Shown here: positions 1 through 12,657 of the stretch, piece after piece
Layout of the letters: each line of letters opens with the position of its first letter
Position numbering within the stretch: the stretch's first letter is position 1
Notes under the pieces: generated by a model
The model's input: the letters and a program-made list of their open reading frames with translations, nothing else
What the model was told of the DNA's origin: nothing
The model's database searches: none
Position numbers and translations under genes: made by a program
Origin: Penelope pileata
Taxonomy: Eukaryota; Chordata; Aves; Galliformes; Cracidae
Direction: 5' to 3'
Length of the DNA stretch: 64,000 nt
Assembly: GCA_013396635.1 (NCBI GenBank)
Contig: WBMW01002327.1
Coordinates: forward strand, 740,369-804,368

Positions 1-70
1 CTCCAGCCCTCTGATGATCTTCATGGACCTCCTCTGGACCCCCTCCAACAGCTCTGCATCCCTCCTGTAT
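1..70 (-). repeat. CR1 LINE fragment, antisense, cut by the window edge
   Basis: Read on the minus strand, this stretch encodes ELLEGVQRRSMKIIRG, which fits the C-terminal part of the CR1 reverse-transcriptase polyprotein just before the 3' UTR. Similarity fades at about position 70. The copy continues outside the window on the left. CR1 is the dominant LINE of birds, and most copies are short, 5'-truncated and dead. Confidence 0.75.
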
Positions 71-430
71 TTCTTGCAAGTGCTGCATGGTGCCAGCAGC
101 AGAGCTGCTGCAGGGCAGCAGCTGTGTGCCCAGGCAGCGCTCTGCAATGGCAGCAGTCTCCCAGAGGCTGCTCTGCAGGCCCAGCCACAACAAGACCCTA
201 CGTACGTTCTGCTGATGGCAGCAATGGGAGCTGTGCAACCCCCTCTTGGGTTCCCTTGCTTTTGTTTGATATTTAGAAGTCTGGAAAGCAAGCCAACAAA
301 CGGAGTGATGCTCTCTAAGCCTTTGAACTCCCCCCCCTCTGTACAGGGTCAGGTGCTGTGTCTGTGCAGGGAAGGTTTGCTCTAGAGATGGTGTCTGGAT
401 GCAGGACTCGGGTGCATGCTCAGTGTGAGG

Positions 431-704
431 ACAGCAGTGCCCTGGAGGAGCTGTAGAGTCCCTCAGATCTTGACAAGTGGGAGGGCTGGGCGCTCCCCAA
501 GCCCCTGAAGGTGAGCAAGTGCTGAGTGAGGCACCTGGGGCAGCCCTGGCTCTGTGTGCAGCCTGGGGGATGTGAGGCTGGAGAGCAGCCCCGTGGGAAG
601 GCCTTCTGGGTGATGGAAAGTTGAGTCAGTGTCAGCAGGGAGGGCCAACCCTGCCCTGGCGTACATCCCTTCCAACTTGCAATAGTCTCTCGTTCTGTGA
701 TTTT
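431..704 (+). repeat. CR1 LINE fragment, sense, internally deleted
   Basis: The + strand gives LEEL, stop, SPSDLDKWEGWALPKPLKVSKC, which tracks the CR1 ORF2 segment usually reading L-D-R-L-E-R-W-A then K-F-N-K-A-K-C. At about 545-655 there is further similarity to the downstream CR1 region (GGAGAGCAGCCC, then AGTCAGTGTCAGCAGGGAGG). It then jumps to a CR1-like tail (CATCCCTTCCAACTT, then GTTCTGTGATT), so the last part of ORF2 is missing. Several stops mark it as an old, inactive copy. Confidence 0.75.
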
Positions 705-749
705 AGTGGGCTTTAAGTTCCCTTCCAGCCCAAGCCGTTCTGTGATGCC
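705..749 (+). repeat. Second CR1 3' tail adjoining the first
   Basis: A second copy of the CR1 terminal motif follows directly: GGGCTTTAAGTTCCCTTCCA, then CCCAAGCCGTTCTGTGATGCC. Two 3' ends in a row suggest either two insertions at nearly the same site or a duplicated 3' UTR end. The fragment is short but the motif is distinctive. Confidence 0.65.
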
Positions 750-1441
750 ATGACTTGGAAACTCTGCACAAGGTTGGTTAAATCTGAGAATGGGGAGAAA
801 ATAAGGACGGAGTGTTAGCTCAATTTGTTCCCGGGAGAATGTAGCTGTATATTAATTTAAACAACTGGAATTTGTAATCAAGTTCAAGTAGCAGTATTGG
901 TTAGCAAAGGGCATGCAATGTGAAGGAAACATTTTATACTGGTGTATTAAGTTATTTCTTTAAAACTTCAGAGGTACACCAGTAGCATAGTTGATAGATG
1001 TTGATTTTCCTTTGAAGTGTTCATTTGAGCTTGGTTAGTGAAACTGGAAGTCAGTTCTTTGCATAACCGCATGTGTTTGACGATCAGGAGTAGAAAGTTT
1101 TTATTAAAAAGCATTTAAAAATTAATGCGCAAAGGGTGGGAATGTCAAAAACCAATAAAGCAAACAAAAACCACCCCAGACGTCTATCCTTTTAAAAGGC
1201 AGTTATACTTAAATGCATGCAAAGTGATTGGGAACACTGAATTCTTCACAGGACCCTTCTGACATTTTCAAATACCAAGTGTAGGAAAAAAAACATATGA
1301 GAAAGCTTTGAAAAATGGAAGATAAGATTATTAAATAATGTGATACGTTGTGAGAAGAAGCGGATTCAGATAGCCAGTTTTAAAGCTCACTTTGGCACTG
1401 AGAACTGGGCAATTAGCACTGACTACAGACTAAAAGTCTAT

Positions 1442-1513
1442 ATTTAAAAAACTTCATGTTGCTTTACATTTGTTTACTTCATGTTGCATTTTACATTTAA
1501 AAAACTTCATGTT
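1442..1513. repeat. Imperfect tandem repeat with ATTTAAAAAACTTCATGTT ends
   Basis: The 19-mer ATTTAAAAAACTTCATGTT occurs at 1442-1460 and again at 1495-1513, a period of 53 bp. A partial third copy (ACTTCATGTTGC, then TTTTACATTT) sits between them. It looks like a local slippage duplication. Confidence 0.8.
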
Positions 1514-4500
1514 CACATTAGCAATATAAGATGGACAGGCATTAATGTTTAAATTCCTCAAGTGCAGTGCATGTACCAGAACGTTGCCACACTGATTAAA
1601 AAACAAAAAACAGGTTTTTATGGGCCCCCTGCTAACAGAAAAGAGGTGCTGTTTCTCCCAGCAAGCCATCAGTATCTCCAGGTTAACAGTGAGCCTGATG
1701 AGGTTTGTTGGAAAGAGGGAGTAAGAAATATCTTGATATTTAAGTCATAGGAGCTGGCTGTAAAGCTGTGTGTATACACCAGCTGATTGCTTTTGAAGTA
1801 TGCTTGCCTGCAATGTACTTCAGTGCCAGGTGGGTCGGCTGTTTCGTGACAGATCTCTCATGAAAACTGGTGCTGAGGCTGTGTCCGAGGAGTAGCACTG
1901 GCTGCAGCAACCCGAGGAGCAGCAATGCACAAACTGAGCAAGGGCAGAGGGCCCTGAAAGATCAGTATTTGTGATACTCGTTTCATACTGCAAAGGGCCA
2001 AGCCAACTTTATGTTGAGGGTGAACAAGGATTTTTGTGAAGTGAGGAAGGAGTTTTATACATACAAATGCTTATGCTTGTTAGTTTGTAATGGAAATTTA
2101 AAGGTAGCGAAGTGCAGGCTTATAAGAGCTGAGCATGAAGTATTGCTGTACCTACTGAGAAAATGGAGTTTGGAACGCTTCTCCCTTATTGTTTTGTAGC
2201 AAATAGATTATTTTCCATCTCTCAGTGCTGATCGCAGACACCTCTGATACATCAGCAGTTGTCACAAACTTACAGGAATGGAATAATTAACATCTGCTCA
2301 TATTAATATTGCACATTATTTACAGGCAGCCGCCCCTATCACTGCTTGTCACATAGCTGTAAGAAATAAGGAGGAGAAATCTGGAGCATGAATGGGTTGC
2401 TGAAGATCTTGGTAATATTCTGCCGGTGCCTTTTAGACTTAAGTGCAATAACCAGGATAAACAGACGGAGCTGGGGTCACAGCGTGGCTGTCAGATCACA
2501 GAGCTGTAATTGCTGGTTTGAAATGCCTGGTCCTCCAATATTGAAACTATAGTTCCAAAAATAAAAAGATTTTACACTGCAATATTTTCTATATTAACTT
2601 CGTGTTGCTGCTTATTGCAATACGTGTCATTGCTTGGCCCTGTTAAGATCAGAAACCCTTTGTGCTGTGTAACCATGGTGAGCTTGTCCCTGCCCTGGAA
2701 AACTTTCTGTCGAGACAGATAGGACATATAAAAGAGAGAGGAATTTATTATTTAAGTGTTTATCATCCTCCATTCGCAGATGGGACTCTGTGAATTGCGA
2801 GATAGATCTCACAATCTCTGAGCAAATTCTGTAATGGTTATTATTATCTTCTTTAATTAGGTTCTGGTTTTAAATTGGCTTGGAATGTTTACTTAGAAAA
2901 GCAGATATTCTATGAGATTTGTTTTCAAACGAAGCTGTTTTCTCTAATTACCCACTGAGAATGTGTCTGAACTGTTCCTTTCAAACACCTCTCGTTATCA
3001 GTCGGTGCTCGCCAACAAGTCAAGTTTTTCAAAGGAGTTGGATTGCACGTGATGTAAGCAACAGAAGAGAAATTGGGTATTCTCACCTTAGTGATTTACA
3101 CGGTGATTACAGTTGTTTCCTGAGGGATTCTGCTTTATAAAGAACATGAAGTTTGTAACTGCATAGGCAAGAAAAACATTGTGTGATGCAGTTAGGCCAG
3201 GGCTTACCGTTGCTTTCTTAATGCTTTGCCCACCAATTTATTTTAAAATGTTTAAGGAAACAATTGCATAGATTTTTGAGCGATGTTAACAGACAGCAGC
3301 TGTGTTGAATTTGCTCAACATTGGCTTCAAAAGTGTTTGTTGGTTGACTTGCATAGATGTATCCTGTGCTGTGGAACAGTACTGATGATATGGTAGGGAA
3401 GGGCTGTCGAAAGTAGCAGGTGGAAATGGCAGACTTTGATACAGGAGGGTTTCATTGAGCAGGGACCGACCAAGGGCATTGAGTGCTGAGTGGAGGTAGT
3501 GCCAGGGGGTGGGTACCGGGCTGAACCTGCCTGGAAATGTTCCCTGAGGTTGAGGATGCTTGTTCTATCCAGGCAGGGCCCTTGGCTTGGGTTTGGTGGG
3601 ATGATTCGTGTATTGGTATAAAAGCAGAATTCAGAGTTTAGCTCTTGGGATGTTTACTGAAACAAAGCAAAATGGTTTATAAATGAAGCCTTGTTGGTTT
3701 AAATGAGTGGTCCGAGTCACCTGCAGGAAACGTAAGTAATGAGGAAGTTATTGAAATAATAAAAGTGTTTGGAGGAAGGTTGGGAAGAAATGTCATTGGA
3801 AGTGGGGCAAGAACGTGAGCTTCTTGGGTGAAAACTTTCTTGTCAGATTTTTTTCATGTTTTTTAGTGAAATATATGAAATTATTGGAACAAAAAGGAAC
3901 AGTTTCTGCCAAAGCTTTTTAGTCAGAAATTCCAGAGAATTCCTCAGCTAGAAGATGCTTTAGAAATGTGCTGCCAGTCTTCTCATTTTCTGAGTGAGCT
4001 TGGTGGATTTCCCTTCTATGGTCATCAGTTGTTTCAACAGTCAAACTGTGTGTATTAGACAAAAACATGCTCAAATCCTGATTGGAATCTTGGACATTTT
4101 TTGTCTGTGGCTGGGTTGTGGACAGCAGGGAGATGGAGTAGGAAGACTGGGAGATTGTTTTCCTAGCCGAGGAAAGGATGGGAAACATTTTTCATTGCTA
4201 GGTCATTGGTGAGGATCTGAATGCAGCATCCTGTCTGATGGCAAGCGGAGTGGGGAGATGCTTCTGGTCCCTCTGTGACTAATTCTTTTTAATCAGATAA
4301 GAGGACAGCTACCTCCTTGCCAGTGCTGTCATTCAGATGAGAACACAGATCCGAGTGAAACTGCAGGCTACCGAAGGTGATTGATGTTGATGTTTACATG
4401 CTGGCTTGGCAAGCTCTCAGAGTGTCCTGAAGCTCCATGAGGTGTCTGAAACCACTTTGTGTCACCACATGCATGTGTCACTGAGCTGCTGCTGGGACAG

Positions 4501-6770
4501 TGAGCGGCAGCCCGCACGTGGCTGTGGAAGGGCCTCTGAGACAGGAAATGTGTGGCAGCTTTCAGTGATTTTGTGATTCAGTGACGCCAACTCCATGGAA
4601 AAAAAAATCTTAGCAGCGAACCAAACAGCCCATTTAAACCTTTTTCATTTAAATATAATCTTTGCAGCACTTGAGTCCTGAGTGTGATGCTCTTATGCAT
4701 CTGAATACAGACGAGGGAAACATGGAAATGAATAGTGTGTTTTGAACTCTGAAATGTGAGAAATGAACTACCTGGGCTTTGGGTAAAACGTATCTTTGAT
4801 TAAAACAACTCTTACTGTTGATAGTACACTTGATGAAATTAGGTTTCAATCTGATGCTGTCCCTTTAAATTGATCCTGAAGGAGGAAAGAGCTTTGAGTG
4901 GTTGATTATGAAGTCAAGCTTTTCAGTGATAGGAGAAAATTTCAAAGCAATGTCCTAAGACTCTTCAGAAAGGAGAGAGAACTTGATTTTTTTTTCCCTC
5001 TATCACTCATTCCTGAGACCTTGCCATCACTCAAACCAAAAATCAAAGCAATAACTCCCTTCTTCTGAAAGAAATCTGCAGCTAAGGCTGAAAGTGCTTA
5101 TAAGCTGGTCAGTGTTTAGGTTGATTTACTCTCCTCTTCAGGTAATGCTGAAATGATTATTTTTTAAGTGTTCTTTCAAAACTTGAAACTTTTTTTTGCA
5201 GTTACATGAAAATTGAAAGAAACAAAACTCTTTTGGCAGATTATTCTCAAATAGTGATGCATGTCACAAACCAAATAAAACCTGTCGGAATGTTAGGGCA
5301 TCTTTATGTGTGATCAGTAAGGGGGGATTGCCTGTCTGAAACCCACTGCTACCTCTCCTGTCTGCTTTCCATGGAAATGTTTACATGAAGGTTTGTTCTG
5401 GTTGCTGGAGTCCTGAACTCTTGGCTGTGTATGCATAAAAACAGAACTGAAAGCAGGCAAGGTTTTACTTTCTGAACATCAAAATGTTTTCAGGCAAGGC
5501 TCTCAGGAAGGCCAGTGAGAGCTGTCCCCTGACTGGGTGTTTGATGGAAAACGTTCACTTAGCTTGTTGTGCACAACAAGGTCTGTTCCTTTAGGCTAGA
5601 GATTCCTCCTCAGCTGTCTTAACACAGGCTGATGAATCGGGAGACTTAATTGGTACGAAGGCAGCAGGGAGAAGTCAGAAGCATATGGTGTGTGGGTGTA
5701 ACAAAACGCATCTCCTGCTCCATCAAACATCTGAGCATGTGCTTAACTCTGAGCGCTCCGTTGGAATCAGTGTGGCTGCCCATGCCCTCAGCGTTGGCAG
5801 GACAGGGACCACCGTGCTATTTATTTATTTCTCAAAAATACTTAATGAGCCAGATTTGCTTCTATAAGCACATCTGTTCCTGCATGAGTAGGACCTTCTG
5901 CTCTTCTAAGGTGGACGCAGCGTATTTGACCCAGCAGCCTGTAGTCGTCACCTTCAAGAGGCAGAGCTTTCAGCTCACTGAATTGTGCTACTTTCAAGTA
6001 AGTGTTTGGAGGAAAGTGGGGCATCTCTCTCATGGGTTTGAGTCGCATGGGGCAATCACATGCATTTGAATTGAGCATCACCAGTGCAGGCTGAGCCTCT
6101 GGTGTAGGGTCAGGAAGACTGCATGCCTCTCTGCTGCGTGCAAGTGCTGTGACACGCAGAGCCTCAGTGGCTCTGACTGCACTGGGAAATGCAGCACGTT
6201 TAAAGATGTGACACCTGCAGAGAAGGCTGTGCACCCGTACAGCAGTGCCCTAGCTAGAGACTGGCACCCTCCTGTCCTGTTGTACCCTGCTGTGCCCCTG
6301 CCCAGGCTGCAGCACCAGCTTGGTCACAGCAGGTGAACAGTCCTGGCCTGATGCTGTGCTTCTGTCCCATTTGTGCACGATGTAGCACAGTTCCTGCGAT
6401 GGGATGGGGGTGTTTTGTGCATTCTTACTTTCTACTGTAGAAAATGTTGGGTGTAGTGGCACATCTGCCAGCTGTATATATATATTTTTTTTCTGAAGGA
6501 GTAAGTTAATCTCACCATTTGATGGTGTTCTCCAGTCTAAGTATGCAGTTACTCTGCTCGCTAACAGAGGGATCTCAGTTGAGCTCCTTGTTGGGAAACT
6601 GAACTTGAAATCTTTGGAAGTGGAGGTATTGAATCTGTGATGTCCAAAACCACCCAGTGAAAACCTGTGGTCTCTTTAATCGTAATAGTTTGTCCTAGCT
6701 CTGAGGAAACACGTCTCAAAGGACTCATACTGTTGCATTCTCTATTTGTTCACATGTGGCTTGGCTTCCT

Positions 6771-6790
6771 AAAGCAAAACAAAGCAAAAC
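6771..6790. repeat. 10-bp perfect tandem duplication
   Basis: AAAGCAAAAC is repeated twice without a gap. It is a simple replication-slippage product with no evident function. Confidence 0.85.
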
Positions 6791-9700
6791 AAGCTTTGGG
6801 GAATTTCAAGGAGACAGTGGTTAGAGGCAAGAGGGGCCTTGAGTCAGAGCTCAGTTACTGCCTGCTGTGCCTGCTGAACAAACCATGATCTGTCAGGGGA
6901 GTGGGAATGTAGGCTTTGGCCCTGAATGTGCACTGTTGTGCTTCTGTGCAACAGCCAGAGATGGATCTGTGCCTGCTGGAGGTATCCATCGTGCTTTTCT
7001 GCTTGGAATCTGGGTGTGGATATGCAGAAGGGTTTGTTAGTTTTTAATACCTTTTTTCATTTGCTCCTGATTCCTGCTTCTCCAGTGAGAAGGTGTGGGG
7101 ATTTGTTGTTAGATGACCTCTGTGTTGCCACCATCTCTGAGGACAGCACGGTGCCAGAAACCCGTTTCATCACAGGGCACAGGCCGTGCCATTGCCCTCT
7201 GAGCCACGCTGAAGTGTGTGCTCAGTGCTGCAGTAGTAACCTCAGGGCTGGATGTGCCTTTGAAGCACTCAAGTGTTGTTGACTGCATCACCTAGCGGTA
7301 AAATGGGTTATGTAAGCTGTTGTCAGGTCCCAAATAAGACTTTTGCCCAAAAGTGCCCTGTTAAATGTATCTGCTTCTAATGACTGTAGAGCAGTTCCTG
7401 GAAAATAGCAGTGGCTGATGTCGGTGTCCTCCCTCTGCTCGCTGCTGTCCCTCTGTAGGACTCAGCCTGTGTTGGTTCCTATCCCTGCACCTTCACTTCA
7501 GTGTTCTTCACTTCACTTTTGTTCTATGCTGAGATGTTCCCAAAGAAGCTTTGCAGAGGGGAGCTGCCTCCCTGGTGAGGAACAGAAGCCCAGGTGAGGA
7601 ATGCACAGCAGTGCTGTAAAATGATTGAAAACTGCCCGGCATAGGAGGTGCAGGGGAGCTAAAACGTCGGGCATCTTTGCCATACGATAAACGTAGGCAT
7701 TTGCAGTTTTGAATGTATGTCTTGTGCTGCCTCTCAGCTTAAATATTTGTGCAGACTGCATGTGCTAAGTTGGCTGTAGCCTAAGAAGCCCTGACAGACA
7801 AACCAAATGCATTCAAAATAGGTTGGGCTGTAATTGGATCTGTCCTGAAGCAGGGCAGACGTGCAGTCCAGACGGGTTTTTGCCCTGGCCATTAGGAGTG
7901 TTGTAAAATGAATGAAAAAAGCAATGTATTCACAGTAATCTCTCTCCACGACACAGTTTGTGATCTCAGAAAAATGAGCGACACATTAAGTAAGCTTTTA
8001 AGTACTTTTATCTACTCAGCAATGATGAGGAAAAACAGGGGTGGTTGTTGTTGGGTTTCTTTTGCTTTCTTTTGTTCTATTTTTTGGCAAGAACAGTTGG
8101 AAGGCTAGGAAACCAGAGATTTCTCAGACTTTGGCCCAGCTCGCCATACTCTCTCAGGTGCATATGTTCATCTGGAGCAGTGAAATCTGCTCTCAGCTCA
8201 CTGAGGTTGGGGCAGCAGACCTGTGGTACTTGTTGGGAATGGGGAGCGTGTTTGTCCTGCACTGGCTCTGAGGGCTTCAAATGTTGATGGTGTTGTTTCT
8301 ACAAACAAGAAGATGTCATCAAACGTTGCACTAGGAAATGCTGGGATCCACCTAGTGGTACAGGGCCCTCTTAATGACACAACCTGTTGGTTGATACCCA
8401 GGTCTCTCAGCTGACTTAGATGTTCATAATGCCTTTAGAGCCAGATTTTGTACATGGTGGGAGATGGCTGTCAGCTCTGCATTGCCTTCATGCCATCTCT
8501 GGCACCTTGGGAACAGTCTGACCAGGGATGCTTGGCCATGTAGTGACCTGCTTCCTTGTATGCTAATGGAGAAGTTGGTGCTGGAGGAGGTTTGTGTCCT
8601 GGACCGCTCTGAGTGGGGAAGAAATCTTCAACATGGCCTTCAGTATGGCATTATTTTTACCTGTAGTGGCCCAGGCACCTCATTGTATCCTCTGGTTTAC
8701 AGCTTCAATGATCAGAGAGATGCAGACAGCTCTTCAGGAAACCAGCATGTTGGCTAGTCTTCTTGCCATTGGAATACCACCTTGTCACATGTGCTGAAGG
8801 TGCTGGTGCACTGTGGAATCACTTTCTTCTCGTAGTGTTAAGAATTTTTCTAAGAAGTGTTCTTTCTTCCTCATCGTAGAAGGCCAAGGCAAAAATCATG
8901 CCTTAGTTGGGTTTTCAGTTACTCTTTGGAAAGAGTGCTCAAATTAAAGATGCTTCAAACACGGCTGCAGTGTGGGGATAGATCAAGAATCCATTTTAGC
9001 TGGGATTTTCAATGCTAAGGAGTGAAAGTGGCTTGAGTGACCCATGAGAAGTGAGTGGCTAATTCCTTTCATCGTCCGTGTGGACAGGTGCTTTTAGCCT
9101 GGATGGAGCTGTGTGTGTATCCTTACACTGATGGCTGGCTCTACCCGTCGGAGCCTATTTTGGCTGCTCTAATGACGAGTGCTCTGAGGGCTGCTTCCAG
9201 CCTCTGTCTCTTGGTAATTTGGCCTCCTTGGACTTCTGCAGAGAAATCAGTCATAGGGCTGGCGATGGCTCACCGGGTCACTCACCTTTCTTGTTGGGTG
9301 CTGTACTGTGTTACTGCATGCACGTGGCAGAGGGATTAGGGCATTAAAAGAACATTTCTGTAACTGGTTAATATAGAGCTGTGTGTTTAAATCACAGGAG
9401 CTGAGCTTAATGCACATGCTGGAAATAATTTAAACATTCAAAAGGGGCAGAAGAGAGCAATGACCAAGAGGGCGTGTGATTTCTTTGTACAAAATGCAGT
9501 GTCTGGGCAGCATATTACAGAGCTGAGCGTGGAAGGCCCAATTAAAGTCATGTGTGTTCTCCATGCTGAGGCTGGGCTCATGCAGCGGAGATCTTGCCAA
9601 GCTACCCAAGGCCTTCTGCATCAAGGCCTTTCTGTGTGCCCCTTCCCCTCAGTTACACAAACGCTGGGAGTAGAGTACACATGCATAGCCATGCTGTTCA

Positions 9701-10195
9701 GTAACTTCTTCGACGTCTTATAGTACCCAGCCTCAGGTCAGGGCTCCCTGCAGGCTGCAGAGTGTACCTTAGAGGTAAGGACAAACCAGGCTCCTCAGCT
9801 GCTGTGTGTGTGTGGGCTGGCTGGCTTGTAGCTGCCCTGTGTCTGGCTGTCACACACTGCTTGGTAATTAACAGCTCAGAAGTGACAGTCATATCAACAG
9901 GCTCCAGGAGGAGATCTGGTTTGGTTGAGGAGTTCCTCTTGTGATAAGACCTTGTGCTCCTGCAGATCCATGGAGAGTGCCTGGTGCCCATCCTGTCAGA
10001 ACTGTCCCCTCGACAGTCGTTCCTCGGGTGCTGGTGTGAGCACGTGGTGCTACAAAGGCTCTGACTCCTGGGGGAAGGATAAAGTCTCTTTGTCACTTCT
10101 CTCCCTTCTCCCCTTTTTATTTCAGCCTTCAAAATATTTTTTGTATCAGGAGAGAAATACAAAGTGATGTGGGGCTGGGTTCTCACTTCCCCTCT

Positions 10196-10275
10196 AACCC
10201 TGTGTGACTGGAGAGTAGGTTGCACCTCTGAACCTCTGTTTCCTTCTCTCTAAATTGGGGTGTTAGGTGCCATTT
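10196..10275 (+). repeat. Possible MIR-like ancient SINE remnant
   Basis: The stretch includes CTGTGTGACTGG, then CACCTCTGAACCTCTGTTTC, then CTCTCTAAATTGGGG. The order resembles the MIR consensus core and 3' part: tRNA-derived SINE with a gtgac motif, a taacctctctg motif, cagtttcctcatctgta, then aaatgggg. MIR elements are ancient amniote repeats and survive at low density in birds. Identity is low and the call rests on memory of the consensus. Confidence 0.35.
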
Positions 10276-12630
10276 TCAAAATAATTTGTGTAGCTCTTCC
10301 TGTTGAGTACTGAGTCAAGATCTGCAGGCACAAGGCTACCAAAAGATAAAAGGAAATCGGGCTGATTTTCAGAGGTGCCAACGTCAGGCAGTGCAGTCTG
10401 TGGGGCCGCTGTCTTACCTCACGAAATCTAACTGGGAGCCACCCTGCTGAGTGCATCAGTGCCATGGAAATTGTGGCTGTAGGGTCTTCAGTGCCCAAGC
10501 TGATTTTAAAAGGAGAACTCTTCTTCCCTACTTGCCGAACAGATTTTTAAAATGCTACTAAGTCATCATGTTTCTGTTGTTTGTCTGTTTTGTCTAATTA
10601 GACTCCAGAAGAGCAATTACAATCTCTTTGTGTTTATGCTGTGCTGGATAGACATAACCCTGAATTTAGTTCTCCTATGCAATAAAAATAACAATACTTT
10701 TACTAATGAGAATGAGTATGTGAAGTCAGGATTCATGCTAAATTAATATCCATTAGTGACTTAGATCCATAATGAAGGTTTCTCTGCTCTATGCCTTAAT
10801 TCATTGCAGAGCAGTCCATAATACTGTATTAACAATATTTTTATATCTTCTGGCACCGTTGCCAAACGCTATTGGAAGAATATATGCTTTTCTGTAACGT
10901 CAGAATGAGACAAATGATACTGCTTGCTTTTATTATTGTGCAAAAGTGTCTTTCCTTTGGACTCAGACTTGTAAGTGTCAAATAGCTAGAGACTAATGGA
11001 GCACATGCTTCAAAGCTTTCCATCTGGTTCCTCGGTGAGCAAAAAGAATGTGTTGTCTATGTTCTAATCAGTCCTAGCTACAAAGAAAAGTACCCGCACT
11101 GTAAGTTCTGGGGGAGCTCTGAACTTCACTCTGAGATGCCAGCAAGAACTGTACCCCTGTGCATCTTTGGAGGAATAATGGAATGGTGTAAAAATAAAGA
11201 CAAAAAGAGGCAGAGTCGTTTTTGCTCTCTGAAAGTGGACAATGCATCTGTCAACACACATTTATTCTGATGGCCTTCAGTGATGTTTTCTGATGACAGC
11301 AGAAGAGGCTAAAATTGCTTCAGGGAGACCCCACAGAAACTACAGGAGTAAGAGAGAACCACGTGGATTTGAACTAGAGCAAATGTTCTTAAATGGTGAT
11401 TCCTTACCTCACTTAGACTGGAATCTTCCTCAGAGTCCCTTCTCCAGTCATTCCATCACATAGCCCCTGTTGATCTTTGTATTTCTTCACATACGTTTTA
11501 GGAGGAAACACGAAGGAGATATTCCCCCAGTGGAGACCATCTGCTCTTTTCTTATTGGGGGGGGACCTACAATTAGTGTCTCGTTCTTCTTTAGTTTCAA
11601 CAAAAAAAGAGGGGGAAAGAAAGGGAACTATTATGCAAATACTCTGCAATTTGGTTTCAAATATTCTTTGTACTATGATGAGCAATTTCCTTTAATACAA
11701 ACTCAGCCCACTTGCCAGGACTTTCTTCCCCCTTAATACAGGGAAGAAAAAAAGACTTGAGGGGGGGGGTTGCTGTGTTCCTCTGATGCCAACTTTTTCT
11801 TATCCCTTTTTTCTTTCTGTCTTTCTTTGGCACTGTTATAGCTGTTAAATTGTCAGAAGAATGTTGTATAGGTTTTTTGGAGAAAGAGAACCAGAATAGT
11901 GCAGTTTCATCTCACTTTTCTTTGTTCCATTGCCATGATGAAGTGGTCCTGAATTGGAGGACTCAGCTCGATGAATGAAACAGAAAAGCTTTCTCCTTGC
12001 ATTTTTTTTGGAATGCCAGTTGCTTGTGATGGCAGCGTTACCTGCATGAACTGATGTGTAGGTTTTTATAAGGAGCTCCTGTGCTACTTGTTTGTGGCAC
12101 TTTAGGACTGCATACCTTACTCAACGTTAAATATTTCTGGTTAAATGTTAATGTTTAAGCCCGTAGATTCTAAGCATAAAACTTTGGATCCAGTGAAGCA
12201 TATTAGCACAGCTTAATCAAGAATCTCGCTGAACTGAGGGTGTTACTGTATGCAAAGGGCACAATTTGTTTCCACAAAAAAATGTTGATGCCCAGTGGCT
12301 TGACCATCAGTTGGAAAAATGCATTCAAGAAGCAGAGAAGTAAGAAAAATGAGACCTTTAAATAAAGTCAGGTGTGTCACATGTCTTCGGTTCTGTGTAG
12401 CAGGATGGGGAACGTAAGGCAGTGCAGAATTTCTGCTCTGAGCCTTTGCTGTCTGCTTGCATAGTCTGACCCCCATCGCTCGGGGCTCATCACAGCAAAC
12501 ATCAGACTGGATTTTGTCCAGCCATGCCTCGCGCTGGGTAGACAACAAGCATTTGTGGTACTTAGTGGACACTGATCCCCTTTAGATGCTCTATAGGAAA
12601 TCGGTGCCTAGAGTCCTTAAGCACTCTGAA
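10276..12630. other. ERBB4: Distal ERBB4 intron 19, unique sequence
   Basis: This is unique intron leading to the exon. It carries G runs (8 G at 11557-11564 and 9 G at 11761-11769) and polypyrimidine stretches such as 11800-11830. Nothing resembling exon 19 (the Lys-containing ATP-site exon) is seen here, so that exon lies left of the window. Confidence 0.75.
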
Positions 12631-12657
12631 GTAACTGGGTCACTTGTGTTGTTTCAG
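12631..12657 (+). other. ERBB4: 3' splice acceptor of ERBB4 intron 19
   Basis: A short pyrimidine-rich run ends in TTTCAG at 12652-12657, directly before the GAA codon that opens the exon. A plausible branch-point adenine lies in GTAAC at 12631-12635, about 23 nt upstream of the junction. The exact match of the boundary to the known ErbB exon start supports this AG. Confidence 0.92.

Larger units (their letters stand above)
750..10195. other. ERBB4: ERBB4 intron 19, unique sequence
   Basis: No coding exon, RNA gene or transposon could be recognised in this stretch. It contains mixed AT-rich intron sequence, a short repeat pair at 1442-1513, a 10-bp tandem duplication at 6771-6790, a small TA and poly-T run near 6475-6491, and an 18-bp perfect palindrome at 5563-5580. 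Open frames up to 139 aa have no recognisable domain. Confidence 0.75.

Noticed and set aside
4565..4586. GTGATTTTGTGATTCAGTGA resembling the CR1 terminal repeat
   Set aside because: No CR1 3' UTR motif precedes it.
5650..6069. 139-aa open frame on the plus strand
   Set aside because: No known family, no neighbouring gene structure, and a competing minus-strand frame covers much of the same stretch.
9698..10225. 175-aa open frame on the minus strand, the longest outside transposon sequence
   Set aside because: It shows no recognisable domain, signal or splice context and has the composition of random sequence. Frames of this size occur by chance in 64 kb.
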